Assembly (NCBI GenBank): GCA_045601285.1
Contig: JAZRZJ010000017.1
Location: forward strand, 1 to 37,150
Length of the DNA stretch: 37,150 nucleotides
Source of the DNA: F23-B02 sp045601285
GTDB lineage: Bacteria > Bacillota > Clostridia > Oscillospirales > Oscillospiraceae
Direction of reading: 5' to 3'
The first letter of the stretch is position 1; the number at the start of each line of letters is the position of its first letter. The notes beneath the pieces are model-generated. The model was not told where the DNA came from, did no database searches, and saw nothing but the letters and a program-made list of their open reading frames with translations. A program made the position numbers and the translations under genes. Below are positions 7,000-15,812 of the stretch, one piece after another.

Positions 7000-8807
7000 T
7001 TTTCTGCCTCGCTGTGATAGTGATTATATATGGCTTCCGCCGCATTCCTCGGCACGACCGCAAGAAGCTCCTCAACGCTTGCCGAACGCACGGCTTTTAT
7101 AGTCTTAAAATGCTTAAGAAGCTCGTTCTTGCGTTTTTCGCCTATGCCATGAATTTTTACAAGCTCCGAACCGAAATTCTCGTTTCTGAGTGAGCGCTGA
7201 TATTCAATGGCAAAACGGTGGGTTTCCTCCTGAATGCTTCCTATGAGCGCAAAAGCCGCCTGATTTGTGCTGATACTGATTTCCTTGCCCTCTGCGGTAA
7301 TGAGAGCTCTTGTCCTATGGCGATCGTCCTTGACCATGCCAAACACGGGAAGGCTTATTCCGAGCTCCATTAGAGCTTTTTCGGCAACGGCTGCGTGAGT
7401 ATCACCGCCGTCAATGAGAAGCAGGTCGGGCAATGTGTCAAATTTTTCGTCGCCGTCAGTATAACGCTTGAATCTTCTCAGCACTGCCTGGTACATGCTT
7501 GCGTAGTCGTCGCGTATCTCAAGGTCTTTTATCCTGAATTTCCTGTAATCCTTCTTTAGCGGCTTTCCGTCCTTATGCACGGTCATAGCCGCAACAATTC
7601 CGGTGTCACCCAGATTTGAAATATCAAACGCTTCTATTCTTGAGGGATATGCAGGCAGCTCAAGCGCCTTTTCAAGCCACTCAAGCGTGCCCGTTCTTCT
7701 CTGCTGCATTGTTGTTGCACGCAGTATTTCTTCTTTAGCATTGAGATTTGCCCTTGCAACAAGCTTTGCTCTTTCGCCACGTTCTGGCACCTCAGCATAA
7801 ACTCTGTGGCCTGCATTTTCCGAAAACAGACGCTCAAGCTCTTCTCTGTCGCCGGTATCAATCGGCATAAGAATGTGCTTGGGATATGTGCCGCGCTGGG
7901 CATAATACTGACGCACAAGCGCGGAAACAGCCTCGTCGTCATCTTCAAGGGGCTCGGCGGTAAGCTCGAAATCCTTTCCGATAAGTGAGCCCTCGTTGAA
8001 GTGAAGTACTACAAAGCAGCTCTTGACTCCGCGAACAAAGCCTATTGCATCGGTATCGGCAAAGGCCGTGGCAATAACCTTCTGCTTGTTTGAAAGTCCC
8101 TGAATTGCACGTATTCTGTCGCGAAGCTGTGCGGCATATTCAAACTTCAGCTCCTCCGATGCCTGCTCCATTTTAACCGTAAGCTCAGCAATAAGCTCCT
8201 GCGTTTTCCCGTCAAGAATCATGCAGGCTTCATCAACGAGTCGTCTGTATTCATCGCTGCCTTCTCTTCCCGTACACCATGCACGGCAGCGCCCCATGTG
8301 ATGATTGAGGCAGGGTCTTGATTTTCCGATGTCGCGGGGAAACTGCTTTGCGCAGCTTGGAAGCATAAGCGTTTTGCACACAACATCTATTATTTCCCTT
8401 GTCATATTCCGTCCGCCGTAGGGCCCGAAATATCGCGCATTGTCCTTATACGGCTTATTTACAAGCTCAAATCGGGGATATTCGGCATTAAGGTCAATTC
8501 TGATGAAGGGATAGCCCTTATCGTCCTTAAGCAGAATATTGTAGTGAGGCTGATGCTGCTTGATAAGCGAGTTTTCAAGCACAAGCGATTCAAACTCGGA
8601 GTCAACAACAATTACGTTGAAGTCGGCAACCTTCTGTACCATAGCCTCAACCTTCGGCAGATGACTGCCGCGGAAATAGCTCGTAACGCGGTTTTTCAGC
8701 TTCTTCGCCTTGCCGACATAAATGACCTCGCCCGCAGCGTCCAGCATGATATACACGCCCGGTAGCTGTGGGAGATTGTTTGCTTTTTGAAGCAGGGTGT
8801 CAAGCAT
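6996..8807 (-). CDS. uvrC: Excinuclease ABC subunit UvrC
   Basis: UvrC makes both incisions around a DNA lesion in nucleotide excision repair after UvrA/UvrB loading. The 603-residue product has the GIY-YIG nuclease at the N-terminus (PGVYIMLDAAGEVIYVGKAK, then NRVTSYF). The CLNHHMGRC segment and a UVR motif (KFEYAAQLRDRIRAIQGL, about 210-235) follow. The C-terminal RNase-H-like nuclease shows EAFDISNLGDT and DLLLIDGGDTH, and a helix-hairpin-helix ends the protein (KIHGIGEKRKNELLKHF). Length is normal and all domains are intact. It overlaps the EamA gene by 8 nt and rsmD by 4 nt. Confidence 0.97.
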   Translation of the reverse strand: MLDTLLQKANNLPQLPGVYIMLDAAGEVIYVGKAKKLKNRVTSYFRGSHLPKVEAMVQKVADFNVIVVDSEFESLVLENSLIKQHQPHYNILLKDDKGYPFIRIDLNAEYPRFELVNKPYKDNARYFGPYGGRNMTREIIDVVCKTLMLPSCAKQFPRDIGKSRPCLNHHMGRCRAWCTGREGSDEYRRLVDEACMILDGKTQELIAELTVKMEQASEELKFEYAAQLRDRIRAIQGLSNKQKVIATAFADTDAIGFVRGVKSCFVVLHFNEGSLIGKDFELTAEPLEDDDEAVSALVRQYYAQRGTYPKHILMPIDTGDREELERLFSENAGHRVYAEVPERGERAKLVARANLNAKEEILRATTMQQRRTGTLEWLEKALELPAYPSRIEAFDISNLGDTGIVAAMTVHKDGKPLKKDYRKFRIKDLEIRDDYASMYQAVLRRFKRYTDGDEKFDTLPDLLLIDGGDTHAAVAEKALMELGISLPVFGMVKDDRHRTRALITAEGKEISISTNQAAFALIGSIQEETHRFAIEYQRSLRNENFGSELVKIHGIGEKRKNELLKHFKTIKAVRSASVEELLAVVPRNAAEAIYNHYHSEAEK

Positions 8808-9654
8808 GATTTTCCTCTTGTTTCTTATTGCCTGCCGCGCACCATACGGTGACGGACGTAATGACGATTATTCCGCCGATAAGCGCATAAATACCCGGCT
8901 TTTCGCCGTCAAATATCAGCACCCAGATGGGATTGAGCAGCGGCTCCACGGCACCGAGCAGGCAGCATGCCAGCGGCGGACAGAATTCAGCCGCCTTGCC
9001 GTACAGGATATACGGAATACCGAGCTGGAAAACGCCGAGAATAATGATATACAGTACGGGCAGTCCGGAAAACTCGGGCTTAGTTGCAATAACAAAGGGC
9101 AGACCGATTAAGAAGGCGGTAATCTGTCCTATCAGAATTGCCGAAAACCTCTCTTCGCCCTGCGCTTCGCCCATGGCCATATACATTCCGCCCATGAGTG
9201 CGCCCGCGAGGATTGCAACAAAGTTTCCCATAAGGTATCCTCCCTCAAGCTTGTCAAGGAAGAACATGGAAATTCCGAGCATTGTAAAAACAACGGCAAG
9301 CAGGTCTTTTTTCAGAATTTTCTGTTTAAAAAGGACGGCGGAGAGAATTACGATAAACAGCGGAGCGGTAAACTGGAGAACAATGGCATTTGCCGCAGTT
9401 GTGAGCTTGTTTGCCGCAACAAACGAGGTATATACAAGTCCCATAATAATTCCCGCAGTGAGCGTGCGCCTGTTAAAAATGATTTTATAACGCTTGATTG
9501 CAATGAAAACGAGAATCGTAAGTCCCGCAAACAGACTGCGCAGGCAGCTGATTGCGAAACTATTCCACGGAATGAGCTTGATAAATATGCCTGCAATACT
9601 CCAGAGTGATGCGCAGGCCAGCATTTCAATTATTGCTTTATTTTCTTTTTTCAT
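8800..9654 (-). CDS. EamA/DMT-family membrane transporter
   Basis: The 284-residue protein has about ten hydrophobic segments arranged as two five-helix EamA repeats, typical of the drug/metabolite transporter superfamily. The N-terminal repeat includes LACASLWSIAGIFIKLIPWN and the motif FTAPLFIVILSAVLF; the second includes VAILAGALMGGMYMAMG and LLGAVEPLLNPIWVLIF, the usual EamA end-of-repeat signature. Family members export amino acids, metabolites or drugs, and the substrate cannot be read from the sequence. It overlaps uvrC by 8 nt. A hairpin lies just upstream and no convincing promoter of its own is visible, so it may depend on read-through from ptsH. Confidence 0.9.
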   Translation of the reverse strand: MKKENKAIIEMLACASLWSIAGIFIKLIPWNSFAISCLRSLFAGLTILVFIAIKRYKIIFNRRTLTAGIIMGLVYTSFVAANKLTTAANAIVLQFTAPLFIVILSAVLFKQKILKKDLLAVVFTMLGISMFFLDKLEGGYLMGNFVAILAGALMGGMYMAMGEAQGEERFSAILIGQITAFLIGLPFVIATKPEFSGLPVLYIIILGVFQLGIPYILYGKAAEFCPPLACCLLGAVEPLLNPIWVLIFDGEKPGIYALIGGIIVITSVTVWCAAGNKKQEENHA

Positions 9655-9676
9655 ACTATATCCCGTATATCAAGAA

Positions 9677-9709
9677 TAAGGGCGTGTCAGAAAATGCGAC
9701 ACGCCCTTA
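9677..9709 (-). terminator. Terminator-like hairpin between ptsH and the EamA gene
   Basis: A perfect 12-bp stem (9677-9688 with 9698-9709) has a 9-base loop. It sits 16 nt past the ptsH stop. On the minus strand the downstream bases are only moderately T-rich (TTATTCTTGA), so termination may be partial and allow expression of the EamA gene. Confidence 0.65.
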
Positions 9710-9725
9710 GCTTCACAAAATTGTA

Positions 9726-9989
9726 TTACTCGGTAAAATCAGATGCAATAAGCTCAGAAAGAGTTTCGATTGCGTTTGCCTCGTCAGCACCGTCGGCAAT
9801 AAGGTTTACGGCAGTACCCTTAACAATGCCGAGAGAAAGCACCCCAAGAAGGCTCTTTGCATTTACACGGCGGTCTTCCTTTTCAATCCAGATGCTGCTT
9901 TTAAACTCATTTGCCTTCTGAATAAAGAAGGTTGCGGGTCTGGCATGCAGTCCAACCTGATTATTGATGACTACTTCTTTAGTAACCAT
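9726..9989 (-). CDS. ptsH: Phosphocarrier protein HPr
   Basis: HPr passes phosphate from enzyme I to the sugar-specific EIIA domains of the PTS. I start at the ATG at 9989 (MVTKEVVINNQVGLHARPA), with AAGGAG 8 nt upstream; an in-frame GTG three codons earlier has no good ribosome site. With this start the phosphorylated His is residue 15 (GLHARPA) and the regulatory Ser is residue 46 (NAKSLLGVLSLGI), exactly the canonical numbering. The product has 87 residues. Keeping both sites means it can act in sugar uptake and also be a target of HPr kinase for carbon catabolite control, unlike Crh, which lacks the His. It is apparently monocistronic, with its own promoter and a downstream hairpin; enzyme I is not in the window. 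Confidence 0.96.
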   Translation of the reverse strand: MVTKEVVINNQVGLHARPATFFIQKANEFKSSIWIEKEDRRVNAKSLLGVLSLGIVKGTAVNLIADGADEANAIETLSELIASDFTE

Positions 9990-10025
9990 TTTCGCCACTC
10001 CTTGAAATCTATAAAGATTAAGCTT

Positions 10026-10054
10026 ACTTTAGCAAATTATTTAAAAATCGTCAA
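10026..10054 (-). promoter_or_regulatory. Sigma-A promoter of ptsH
   Basis: Minus-strand -35 TTGACG (10049-10054) and -10 TAAAGT (10026-10031) have a 17-bp spacer, about 37 nt upstream of the ptsH start codon. Confidence 0.72.
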
Positions 10055-10110
10055 CTGATTTTGTTTATTTTGTGGATTTACACATTATTACCAAGCAAAG
10101 AATTGGCATT

Positions 10111-12486
10111 TTACTTCAATTCGACAACAGTTACGCCGGTTTCACCCTCGCCGTAGCGTCCCAGCCGATAGGACTTGACGGCTTTATTCCGCTTAAGCAT
10201 CTGCTGTACTGCGGCACGCAGAGCGCCCGTTCCTTTGCCGTGAATGATTGTAACCGTTTTAAGCTTTGCCATGACTGCATTGTCAATATACATTTCCGCA
10301 GCGGCCACGGCCTCAAGAGATTCCATTCCGCGAAGGTCAATTTCAGGCGCGACAGCCGCAGTTCTGACAGTTGTTCCGGAGGTATAGGTTTTTTTCTTGA
10401 TTTTGGCTTCACTGCCCTCAAGCAGATAAACCTCGCTTTGCTTCGCCTTGACGGTCATTATACCTGCCTTAAGGCTGAGCGTTCCGTCGGAGCTTACGTC
10501 AATTACCTCGGCCTTGACTCCCATGGAGATAATTTCAACCACATCACCTTTTTTTGCGTCCCTTGAGGATTTTTTCTCTTCCTTCGGAGCCTGTGATCTT
10601 TGTGATTTCAGCTTGTCGGAAGATTGGTTGAGCTTTCTGCGAAGCTCGCTTCGGGCTTCGTTGACAGCCTTAGCCTCCTCTTCCTCATTAACCTTGCGGC
10701 GCATTTCGTCAAGCTCGGCAAAGGTTTCTTCCGCCGTCTGACGCGCTTCGGCAATGATTCTTTCCGCTTCCTTTCGGGATTTTTCATCTGCCTTGTCAAG
10801 CCGCACCTGAAGCTCAGCACGCAGGAAGGAGGCTTTCCTCGCATTCTCCTCCGCCTCACGCAGCTTTTTCGCGGCTTCATCTCTGTCGCGCTCAAGCATA
10901 AGCCTTGTCTGCTCAAGCTTTTCGATGGTAGCCTCAAAGCTTGCGTTCTGTGTGCCGACACGGTTTTTTGCGTCCTCTATGATTTCGGAGGAGAGTCCAA
11001 GTCTTCCCGATATGGCAAATGCGTTGGATTTGCCCGGAATGCCCACAAGCAGCTTATAGGTGGGGCGGAGCGTCTCAACATCAAACTCGCAGGAGGCATT
11101 CTGAATACCCGCCTCTGTTGTGGCATAGATCTTGAGCTCTGCGTAATGCGTCGTTGCGGCTATGGCGGCACCGAGCTGCCTTGCGTGCTCGATAATGGCA
11201 ATTGCAAGAGCCGCACCCTCAGTGGGGTCGGTGCCTGCTCCGAGCTCATCAAACAGCAGAAGCGAGCGGTCATCGCACTCTTCAAGTATATTTACGATAT
11301 TGGTCATATGTGCCGAGAAGGTGGATAGATTCTGCTCAATACTCTGCTCGTCACCTATATCAGCCAGAATATGCCTGAACACCGGCACGCCGCTTCCGTC
11401 ATCAGCGGGAATATGCAGGCCGCACTGCGCCATGAGATTAAGCAAACCTATGGTCTTCAGCGTAACGGTCTTGCCGCCGGTATTGGGACCGGTTATGACA
11501 AGCGTATCAAAGTCCTCCCCGAGCTCAAGACTTATCGGCACGGCTTTTGCAGGGTCAAGCAGAGGGTGGCGCGCTCTGCGCAGCACAATGCCCTCTTCCC
11601 TGAGCGCAGGCTCCTGACAGTTGAGCTTGTAGGAAAGCTTTGCCTTTGCAAAAACAAGGTCAAGCTTTGTAAGCAGGTTATAGTCAGAGGAAATGTCATC
11701 GCTGTGCTCTGCGCAGTCCGCGGAAAGCTCCGCGAGAATACGTTCAATTTCCGCTTTTTCCTTTGCGGCAAGCTCTCGCAGCTCGTTGTTGGCCTTCACC
11801 GCGGCCATAGGCTCAATAAACAAGGTTGCTCCCGATGCTGAAATATCGTGGACAAGCCCGGGAATTGCGCCCTTGCACTCCGCCTTTACAGGCACAACAA
11901 AACGGTCGGAGCGCATGGTGATAATAGGCTCCTGAAGAGCCTTTGCGTATGAGGGGGAGGAAATAATCTTCTGCAGGGAATCGCGCACCCTTGCTCCCGT
12001 TGCGCGAATTTTGCGCCGGAGGTTTGCAAGCTCCGATGATGCGCTGTCGGCAATTTCCTCATCTCCGACTATTGATGATGTTATCTTTTCCTCCAGAAAT
12101 CTGTTGGCATGAAGTGCGTAAAACAAATAATCAATGCAGGTTTTTCCCGCAGTATCGTCGGCTATGTAGCCTTTCACAAGACGTGAGCACTGCAGTACGC
12201 GTGCAATGTCAAGAAGCTCCCGCGTGTTGAGTGAGCCGCCGAGATCAGCACGGTTAAGCGAAGGTCTTACATCTTTTATGCCTGAAAATGACGGGCTTCC
12301 GCGCACTACCATCATGGTTTTTGCCGCGCTTGTTTCATCAAGTCTGCGCTTAACCTCATTTCTGTCGTCAGAGGGCAGAAGCTCCGCTGCCGCCTCCTTT
12401 GCACTTTCGGACACCGCTTCGTTTGACAGCATCTGAAGCACGGCGGGCAGCTCAAGCGTATTTAAGGATTTTTCGTAGAAGTTCAT
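10111..12486 (-). CDS. mutS2: Endonuclease MutS2 with C-terminal Smr domain
   Basis: MutS2 is a MutS-family ATPase. In Bacillota it is linked to ribosome-collision rescue and, in other species, to suppression of recombination. The start is the ATG at 12486 (MNFYEKSLNTLELPAVL), overlapping the recO stop (ATGA) with AGGTG 6 nt upstream. The 791-residue product lacks the mismatch-recognition domain, as the family does. It has the core and clamp helices, Walker A GPNTGGKT (about 333-340), the DELGAGTDPTEGAALA Walker B region and a long charged coiled coil (about 510-630). The C-terminal Smr domain shows DLRGMESLEAVAAAEMYI and HGKGTGALRAAVQ. The Smr DLRG-type motif and HGKGTG motif are intact, so nuclease activity is plausible. 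Confidence 0.96.
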   Translation of the reverse strand: MNFYEKSLNTLELPAVLQMLSNEAVSESAKEAAAELLPSDDRNEVKRRLDETSAAKTMMVVRGSPSFSGIKDVRPSLNRADLGGSLNTRELLDIARVLQCSRLVKGYIADDTAGKTCIDYLFYALHANRFLEEKITSSIVGDEEIADSASSELANLRRKIRATGARVRDSLQKIISSPSYAKALQEPIITMRSDRFVVPVKAECKGAIPGLVHDISASGATLFIEPMAAVKANNELRELAAKEKAEIERILAELSADCAEHSDDISSDYNLLTKLDLVFAKAKLSYKLNCQEPALREEGIVLRRARHPLLDPAKAVPISLELGEDFDTLVITGPNTGGKTVTLKTIGLLNLMAQCGLHIPADDGSGVPVFRHILADIGDEQSIEQNLSTFSAHMTNIVNILEECDDRSLLLFDELGAGTDPTEGAALAIAIIEHARQLGAAIAATTHYAELKIYATTEAGIQNASCEFDVETLRPTYKLLVGIPGKSNAFAISGRLGLSSEIIEDAKNRVGTQNASFEATIEKLEQTRLMLERDRDEAAKKLREAEENARKASFLRAELQVRLDKADEKSRKEAERIIAEARQTAEETFAELDEMRRKVNEEEEAKAVNEARSELRRKLNQSSDKLKSQRSQAPKEEKKSSRDAKKGDVVEIISMGVKAEVIDVSSDGTLSLKAGIMTVKAKQSEVYLLEGSEAKIKKKTYTSGTTVRTAAVAPEIDLRGMESLEAVAAAEMYIDNAVMAKLKTVTIIHGKGTGALRAAVQQMLKRNKAVKSYRLGRYGEGETGVTVVELK

Positions 12487-13229
12487 AGTTTCACCTGTTT
12501 CCAATAGCTGAGGGCTGAAAACATTCTCTCTGTCTGTGTAAGCAGATAGGTTTCTGCGGCGTATGCTGCGTTTTCGGCGGCATTTTCACCGATTTTATAG
12601 GACAGAAGCTTTCTCGGCTCGGCCTCTGTTATATATCGCAGTGCCTTCAGAGAGTCGCTGCATAGCCTTATGCTTGCCCCGTGCTCCGCTTTTCTGCACT
12701 CCCTGCACAGCACAATGCCGTTGCGTGCGCTGAAGCGAGGTTCAGCGGGCTCCGGATTTCCGCATACAGCGCAGACAGATAAATCCGGAGCGTAGCCCGA
12801 AATGCACATAAGCCGCATTTCAAAGGCGGTTTTGATCTGCTCCTGGCTGTACATATTGTTGCTCAGCGCAAATAGGCAGTTCAGAATTAGTTGTAGCATC
12901 ATGGGATTCGGGCTGTCCTCATCGGACATTGCCTCAACACACTCGGCAAAATAGCTTGCAAGGGCAAGGGCGGAAATATCATTTCTCAGCCCCTTGAATT
13001 CCTCAAGGGTTGAAGCTTCGTTCACAGACCAGCGGCCTTTGTTTTCAAACATGGTCAGCTCCGAAAAAACAAGAAGCTGTGTTGCCGCACCGACCTTGCT
13101 TCCCTTACGCAATGCTCCGCGGGCTTTAACCGTTATTTTGCCCATGTCCTCCGTAAGCACCGTAAGGATTCTGTCGGCTTCCTTATATTTTACTTCGCGA
13201 AGTATAAGTCCCCGTGTTGTTTTAAACAT
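12483..13229 (-). CDS. recO: DNA repair protein RecO
   Basis: RecO helps load RecA onto SSB-coated single-stranded DNA together with RecR. The start is the ATG at 13229 (MFKTTRGLILREVKYKEADRI), 13 nt after the yqzL stop; a longer in-frame reading runs back through yqzL and is not coding. The 248-residue protein has the N-terminal OB-fold (ILTVLTEDMGKITVKARGA), a helical middle and a zinc-ribbon-like CAVCG...CREC (about 160-185), normal for RecO. It sits between yqzL and mutS2, the same neighbourhood as in many Bacillota (era-yqzL-recO). Confidence 0.95.
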   Translation of the reverse strand: MFKTTRGLILREVKYKEADRILTVLTEDMGKITVKARGALRKGSKVGAATQLLVFSELTMFENKGRWSVNEASTLEEFKGLRNDISALALASYFAECVEAMSDEDSPNPMMLQLILNCLFALSNNMYSQEQIKTAFEMRLMCISGYAPDLSVCAVCGNPEPAEPRFSARNGIVLCRECRKAEHGASIRLCSDSLKALRYITEAEPRKLLSYKIGENAAENAAYAAETYLLTQTERMFSALSYWKQVKL

Positions 13230-13242
13230 ATGTACCCTGCAA

Positions 13243-13371
13243 TCATACGGGTCGGGGCTTGTCCCCAACCACTTTCTCATTATTCTTTGAATTAACCGCC
13301 GCGCGAAAATAAAGCCAGCACAGCGGATCGCCGGTTTCGGTAAACATCTGCCACAATAAATCGTCAGGCAT
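13243..13371 (-). CDS. yqzL: YqzL-family small protein (42 aa)
   Basis: This is a 42-codon gene in the gap between era and recO. It starts at the ATG at 13371 with the ribosome site GAGGTG about 6 nt upstream and stops at TGA 13243-13245. It begins MPDDLLWQMFTETGDPLCWL and continues YFRAAVNSKNNEKVV. The W-x-x-F-x-x-T-G-x-x-x-x-Y-type pattern and its place between era and recO match the YqzL family of Bacillota. No function is known. Its stop lies 13 nt before recO, so it is very likely co-translated with it. Its length, start signal and position all support a real gene. Confidence 0.88.
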   Translation of the reverse strand: MPDDLLWQMFTETGDPLCWLYFRAAVNSKNNEKVVGDKPRPV

Positions 13372-13382
13372 TAAATCACCTC

Positions 13383-13404
13383 GCTGTCATTAGTATCTGA
13401 CAGC
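13383..13404 (-). other. Intercistronic hairpin ahead of yqzL
   Basis: A 7-bp perfect stem GCTGTCA (13383-13389) / TGACAGC (13398-13404) with an 8-base loop sits between the era stop and the yqzL ribosome site, with no T-run. It could be an RNA processing or stability element. The role is unknown. Confidence 0.45.
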
Positions 13405-13426
13405 AAGGCGATAATATGATGGAAGC

Positions 13427-14314
13427 TTATTCCGTAAAGCCGAAGTTGCGAAGCTGTGCCTGGGAATCTCTCCAGTTTTCCTTGACTTTTACCCAGGTCT
13501 GCAGGAAAACTTTGGTTCCCATAAAGGCTTCGATATCCGTTCTTGCAAGCTCACCGATTTTACGCAGCATACTGCCCTGCTTTCCGATGATAATACCCTT
13601 GTGGCTTGCTTTTTCGCAGAAAACGGTAACGTCCATGTCGATAATGCCGTTATCCCGCTCGGAGAATTTTGTTACCTCAATGGCTGTGCCGTGGGGAATT
13701 TCCTTGTCGAGACAAAGCAAAAGCTTTTCGCGCACAAGCTCTGCGCAAATCTGCTTTTCAGGCTGGTCGCTTATCATGTCATCGGGAAAAAGCTGAGGAC
13801 CCTCAAAGGCGTACTTTTCAAGCTCCTCCATAAGCTCGTCAAGACCTTCGTTATTCTTTGCGGAAATGGGAATTATTGCCTCAAAATCATGAGCAGCCGA
13901 GTATGCCGCAATGACTGCAAGCAGCTCCGTCTTCTCAACGGTGTCAATTTTATTTATGACAAGTATTGCGGGAACCTGAGTTTCCTTGATTCTCGCAATG
14001 AGCTCCTCTTCCTGTCTGCCTATGTTGGCAATGGGCTCAACCAGCAGCATTACGGCATCGACGTCCGCAACGCTTTCCTTTACGACATTTACCATATAGT
14101 CGCCGAGGCGCGTTCTTGGCTTGTGGAAGCCCGGAGTGTCCATAAGTACAAACTGGGTATCTCCGCGGTTTACAATGGCGCTTATGCGGTTGCGCGTAGT
14201 CTGAGGCTTATTTGAAACAATGGCAATCTTCTCACCCACAAGAGCATTGGTTAGTGTGGATTTGCCCACATTGGGTCTGCCGCATATTGTAATCATTGCT
14301 GACTTTGTAATCAT
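13427..14314 (-). CDS. era: GTPase Era
   Basis: Era is a GTPase that binds the 3' end of 16S rRNA and assists 30S assembly. The 295-residue product has the G1 P-loop GRPNVGKS (12-19), the switch region QTTRNRISAIVNRGD, G3 DTPGFH, G4 NKID and the SAKNNEGLDELM G5 region. A C-terminal KH domain follows (HKGIIIGKQGSMLRKIG, then LFMGTK-like FMGTKVFLQTWVKV). Length and motifs are standard. It starts one base after the ybeY stop, and the ybeY-era order is conserved. Confidence 0.97.
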   Translation of the reverse strand: MITKSAMITICGRPNVGKSTLTNALVGEKIAIVSNKPQTTRNRISAIVNRGDTQFVLMDTPGFHKPRTRLGDYMVNVVKESVADVDAVMLLVEPIANIGRQEEELIARIKETQVPAILVINKIDTVEKTELLAVIAAYSAAHDFEAIIPISAKNNEGLDELMEELEKYAFEGPQLFPDDMISDQPEKQICAELVREKLLLCLDKEIPHGTAIEVTKFSERDNGIIDMDVTVFCEKASHKGIIIGKQGSMLRKIGELARTDIEAFMGTKVFLQTWVKVKENWRDSQAQLRNFGFTE

Positions 14315-14315
14315 A

Positions 14316-14795
14316 TCATTCGTCCTCCATTATCTTTTTCTCACGTGCACGCATCTGCGCCTTCATTTCGCCCTCGTCAACGTGGTCATAGCCGAGCAGA
14401 TGCAGCACGGAATGAACGGTCAGATAGCAGATTTCGCGTTCAAAGCCGTGACCGAATTCCCTGCCCTGCTCTGCACAGCGCTCAAGGGAAATCATCATAT
14501 CACCGAGAAGCACCGTACCGTTTTTCAGATCATGCTCGCAAAGGCTCCCGTCAAACTCACCCGCCGTAAGCTCGTTAAGCGGAAAGGACAGCACATCGGT
14601 TGCCCTGTCGACATTGCGAAACTCCCTGTTTACCGCGTGTATTCCCTCATCATCGGTCAGCACAACGCTTACCGTGCAGGGAACCTTCACAGCCTCGGCA
14701 TCAAGCGCCTTTATTATAGATTTTTTAATAAGCGACCTGGCTTTTAAATGACCTAAACCGCGTTTTTCGCGGCTGACATATATTTTATGCTTCAT
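14316..14795 (-). CDS. ybeY: Endoribonuclease YbeY
   Basis: YbeY is a zinc-dependent RNase needed for 16S rRNA 3'-end maturation and ribosome quality control. The 159-residue product shows NREFRNVDRATDVLSFPL and LGDMMISLERCAEQ. The metal-binding HSVLHLLGYDH matches the family HxxxHxxxxxH motif and is intact. It overlaps phoH by 11 nt upstream and abuts era downstream; this trio is strongly conserved. Confidence 0.96.
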   Translation of the reverse strand: MKHKIYVSREKRGLGHLKARSLIKKSIIKALDAEAVKVPCTVSVVLTDDEGIHAVNREFRNVDRATDVLSFPLNELTAGEFDGSLCEHDLKNGTVLLGDMMISLERCAEQGREFGHGFEREICYLTVHSVLHLLGYDHVDEGEMKAQMRAREKKIMEDE

Positions 14796-15798
14796 TCTTT
14801 GTGCTCTTTTTCTTATAGTTTGGTTTTACGGGCTTTTCCGGAGGATTTTTCTTGTCGTAAACCTCGTATGCCTCAATGATCTTCTGAACAAGCTGATGCC
14901 GGACAACATCGGCGCCCGTAAGAGTGCAGATTGCAATATCGTCAATTCCGTCCAGTACCTTCATTGCAATCTTAAGACCGCTGGTTTTATCTTCGGGCAG
15001 GTCAATCTGCGTTATATCGCCCGTAATGACAACCTTTGAACCGAAGCCGATACGTGTAAGAAACATTTTCATCTGCTCACGCGAGGTATTCTGCGCCTCA
15101 TCAAGAATTATGAAGCTGTCATCAAGAGTTCTGCCTCGCATATACGCAAGGGGTGCAACCTCAATATTGCCCCGCTCAAGATATTTCTGATAGGTGTCGG
15201 CGCCAAGCATTTCAAAAAGTGCATCATAAAGCGGGCGCAGATACGGGTCAACCTTGCTCTGCAGGTCACCGGGCAGGAAGCCCAGACGCTCTCCCGCTTC
15301 AACGGCAGGTCTTGTCAGAATAATGCGGTTTACCTGCTCGGCTCTGAATGCCGCAACAGCCGCCGCAACCGCAAGATAGGTTTTGCCCGTACCCGCAGGA
15401 CCTATTCCGAGAGTGATCGTATTCTTCGCTATTGCGTCACAATAGCTCTTCTGACCGAGGGTCTTTGCCTTAACGGGCTTGCCCTTTGCCGTTATGCACA
15501 CAACATCGCTTGCAAGCTCGTTAATCTTGCTCTCGCGTCCCTCCGCAACAAGCTTGAGAATATATCTGACGTTCTGCGCATCAATGCTCTCGCCTCTTGC
15601 GGCAAGCGTTAAAAGGCCGCTGATCGCTTTTTCCGCAAGCATCACGCTTTCTTCATCGCCGCTGACATGAATCATATTATCGCGGTCAAGAACCTTGACA
15701 TTCAGCTCTGTTTCAATAATTCTCAGATTCTGGTCAAAAGAGCCGAAAACGCTTATAACGTGTTCCATTCTTTCAACTTCTATCGTACGTTCAATCAT
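14785..15798 (-). CDS. phoH: PhoH-like ATPase
   Basis: This is a cytoplasmic P-loop ATPase related to the N-terminal half of superfamily I helicases. It is typically found with ybeY and is thought to act in RNA metabolism. The 337-residue product has Walker A GPAGTGKTYLAVAAAVAAF, then RLGFLPGDLQSKVDPYLRPL and the Walker B region FIILDEAQNTS. GSKVVITGDITQIDLP is also a PhoH hallmark. A basic Lys/Pro tail ends the protein. It is 14 nt from yqfD and overlaps ybeY. Confidence 0.95.
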   Translation of the reverse strand: MIERTIEVERMEHVISVFGSFDQNLRIIETELNVKVLDRDNMIHVSGDEESVMLAEKAISGLLTLAARGESIDAQNVRYILKLVAEGRESKINELASDVVCITAKGKPVKAKTLGQKSYCDAIAKNTITLGIGPAGTGKTYLAVAAAVAAFRAEQVNRIILTRPAVEAGERLGFLPGDLQSKVDPYLRPLYDALFEMLGADTYQKYLERGNIEVAPLAYMRGRTLDDSFIILDEAQNTSREQMKMFLTRIGFGSKVVITGDITQIDLPEDKTSGLKIAMKVLDGIDDIAICTLTGADVVRHQLVQKIIEAYEVYDKKNPPEKPVKPNYKKKSTKNEA

Positions 15799-15812
15799 AG
15801 CCTACTCCCTGC

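Noticed and set aside
10055..10110. Terminator for mutS2
   Set aside because: No stable hairpin with a T-run was found after the mutS2 stop; read-through into ptsH remains possible.
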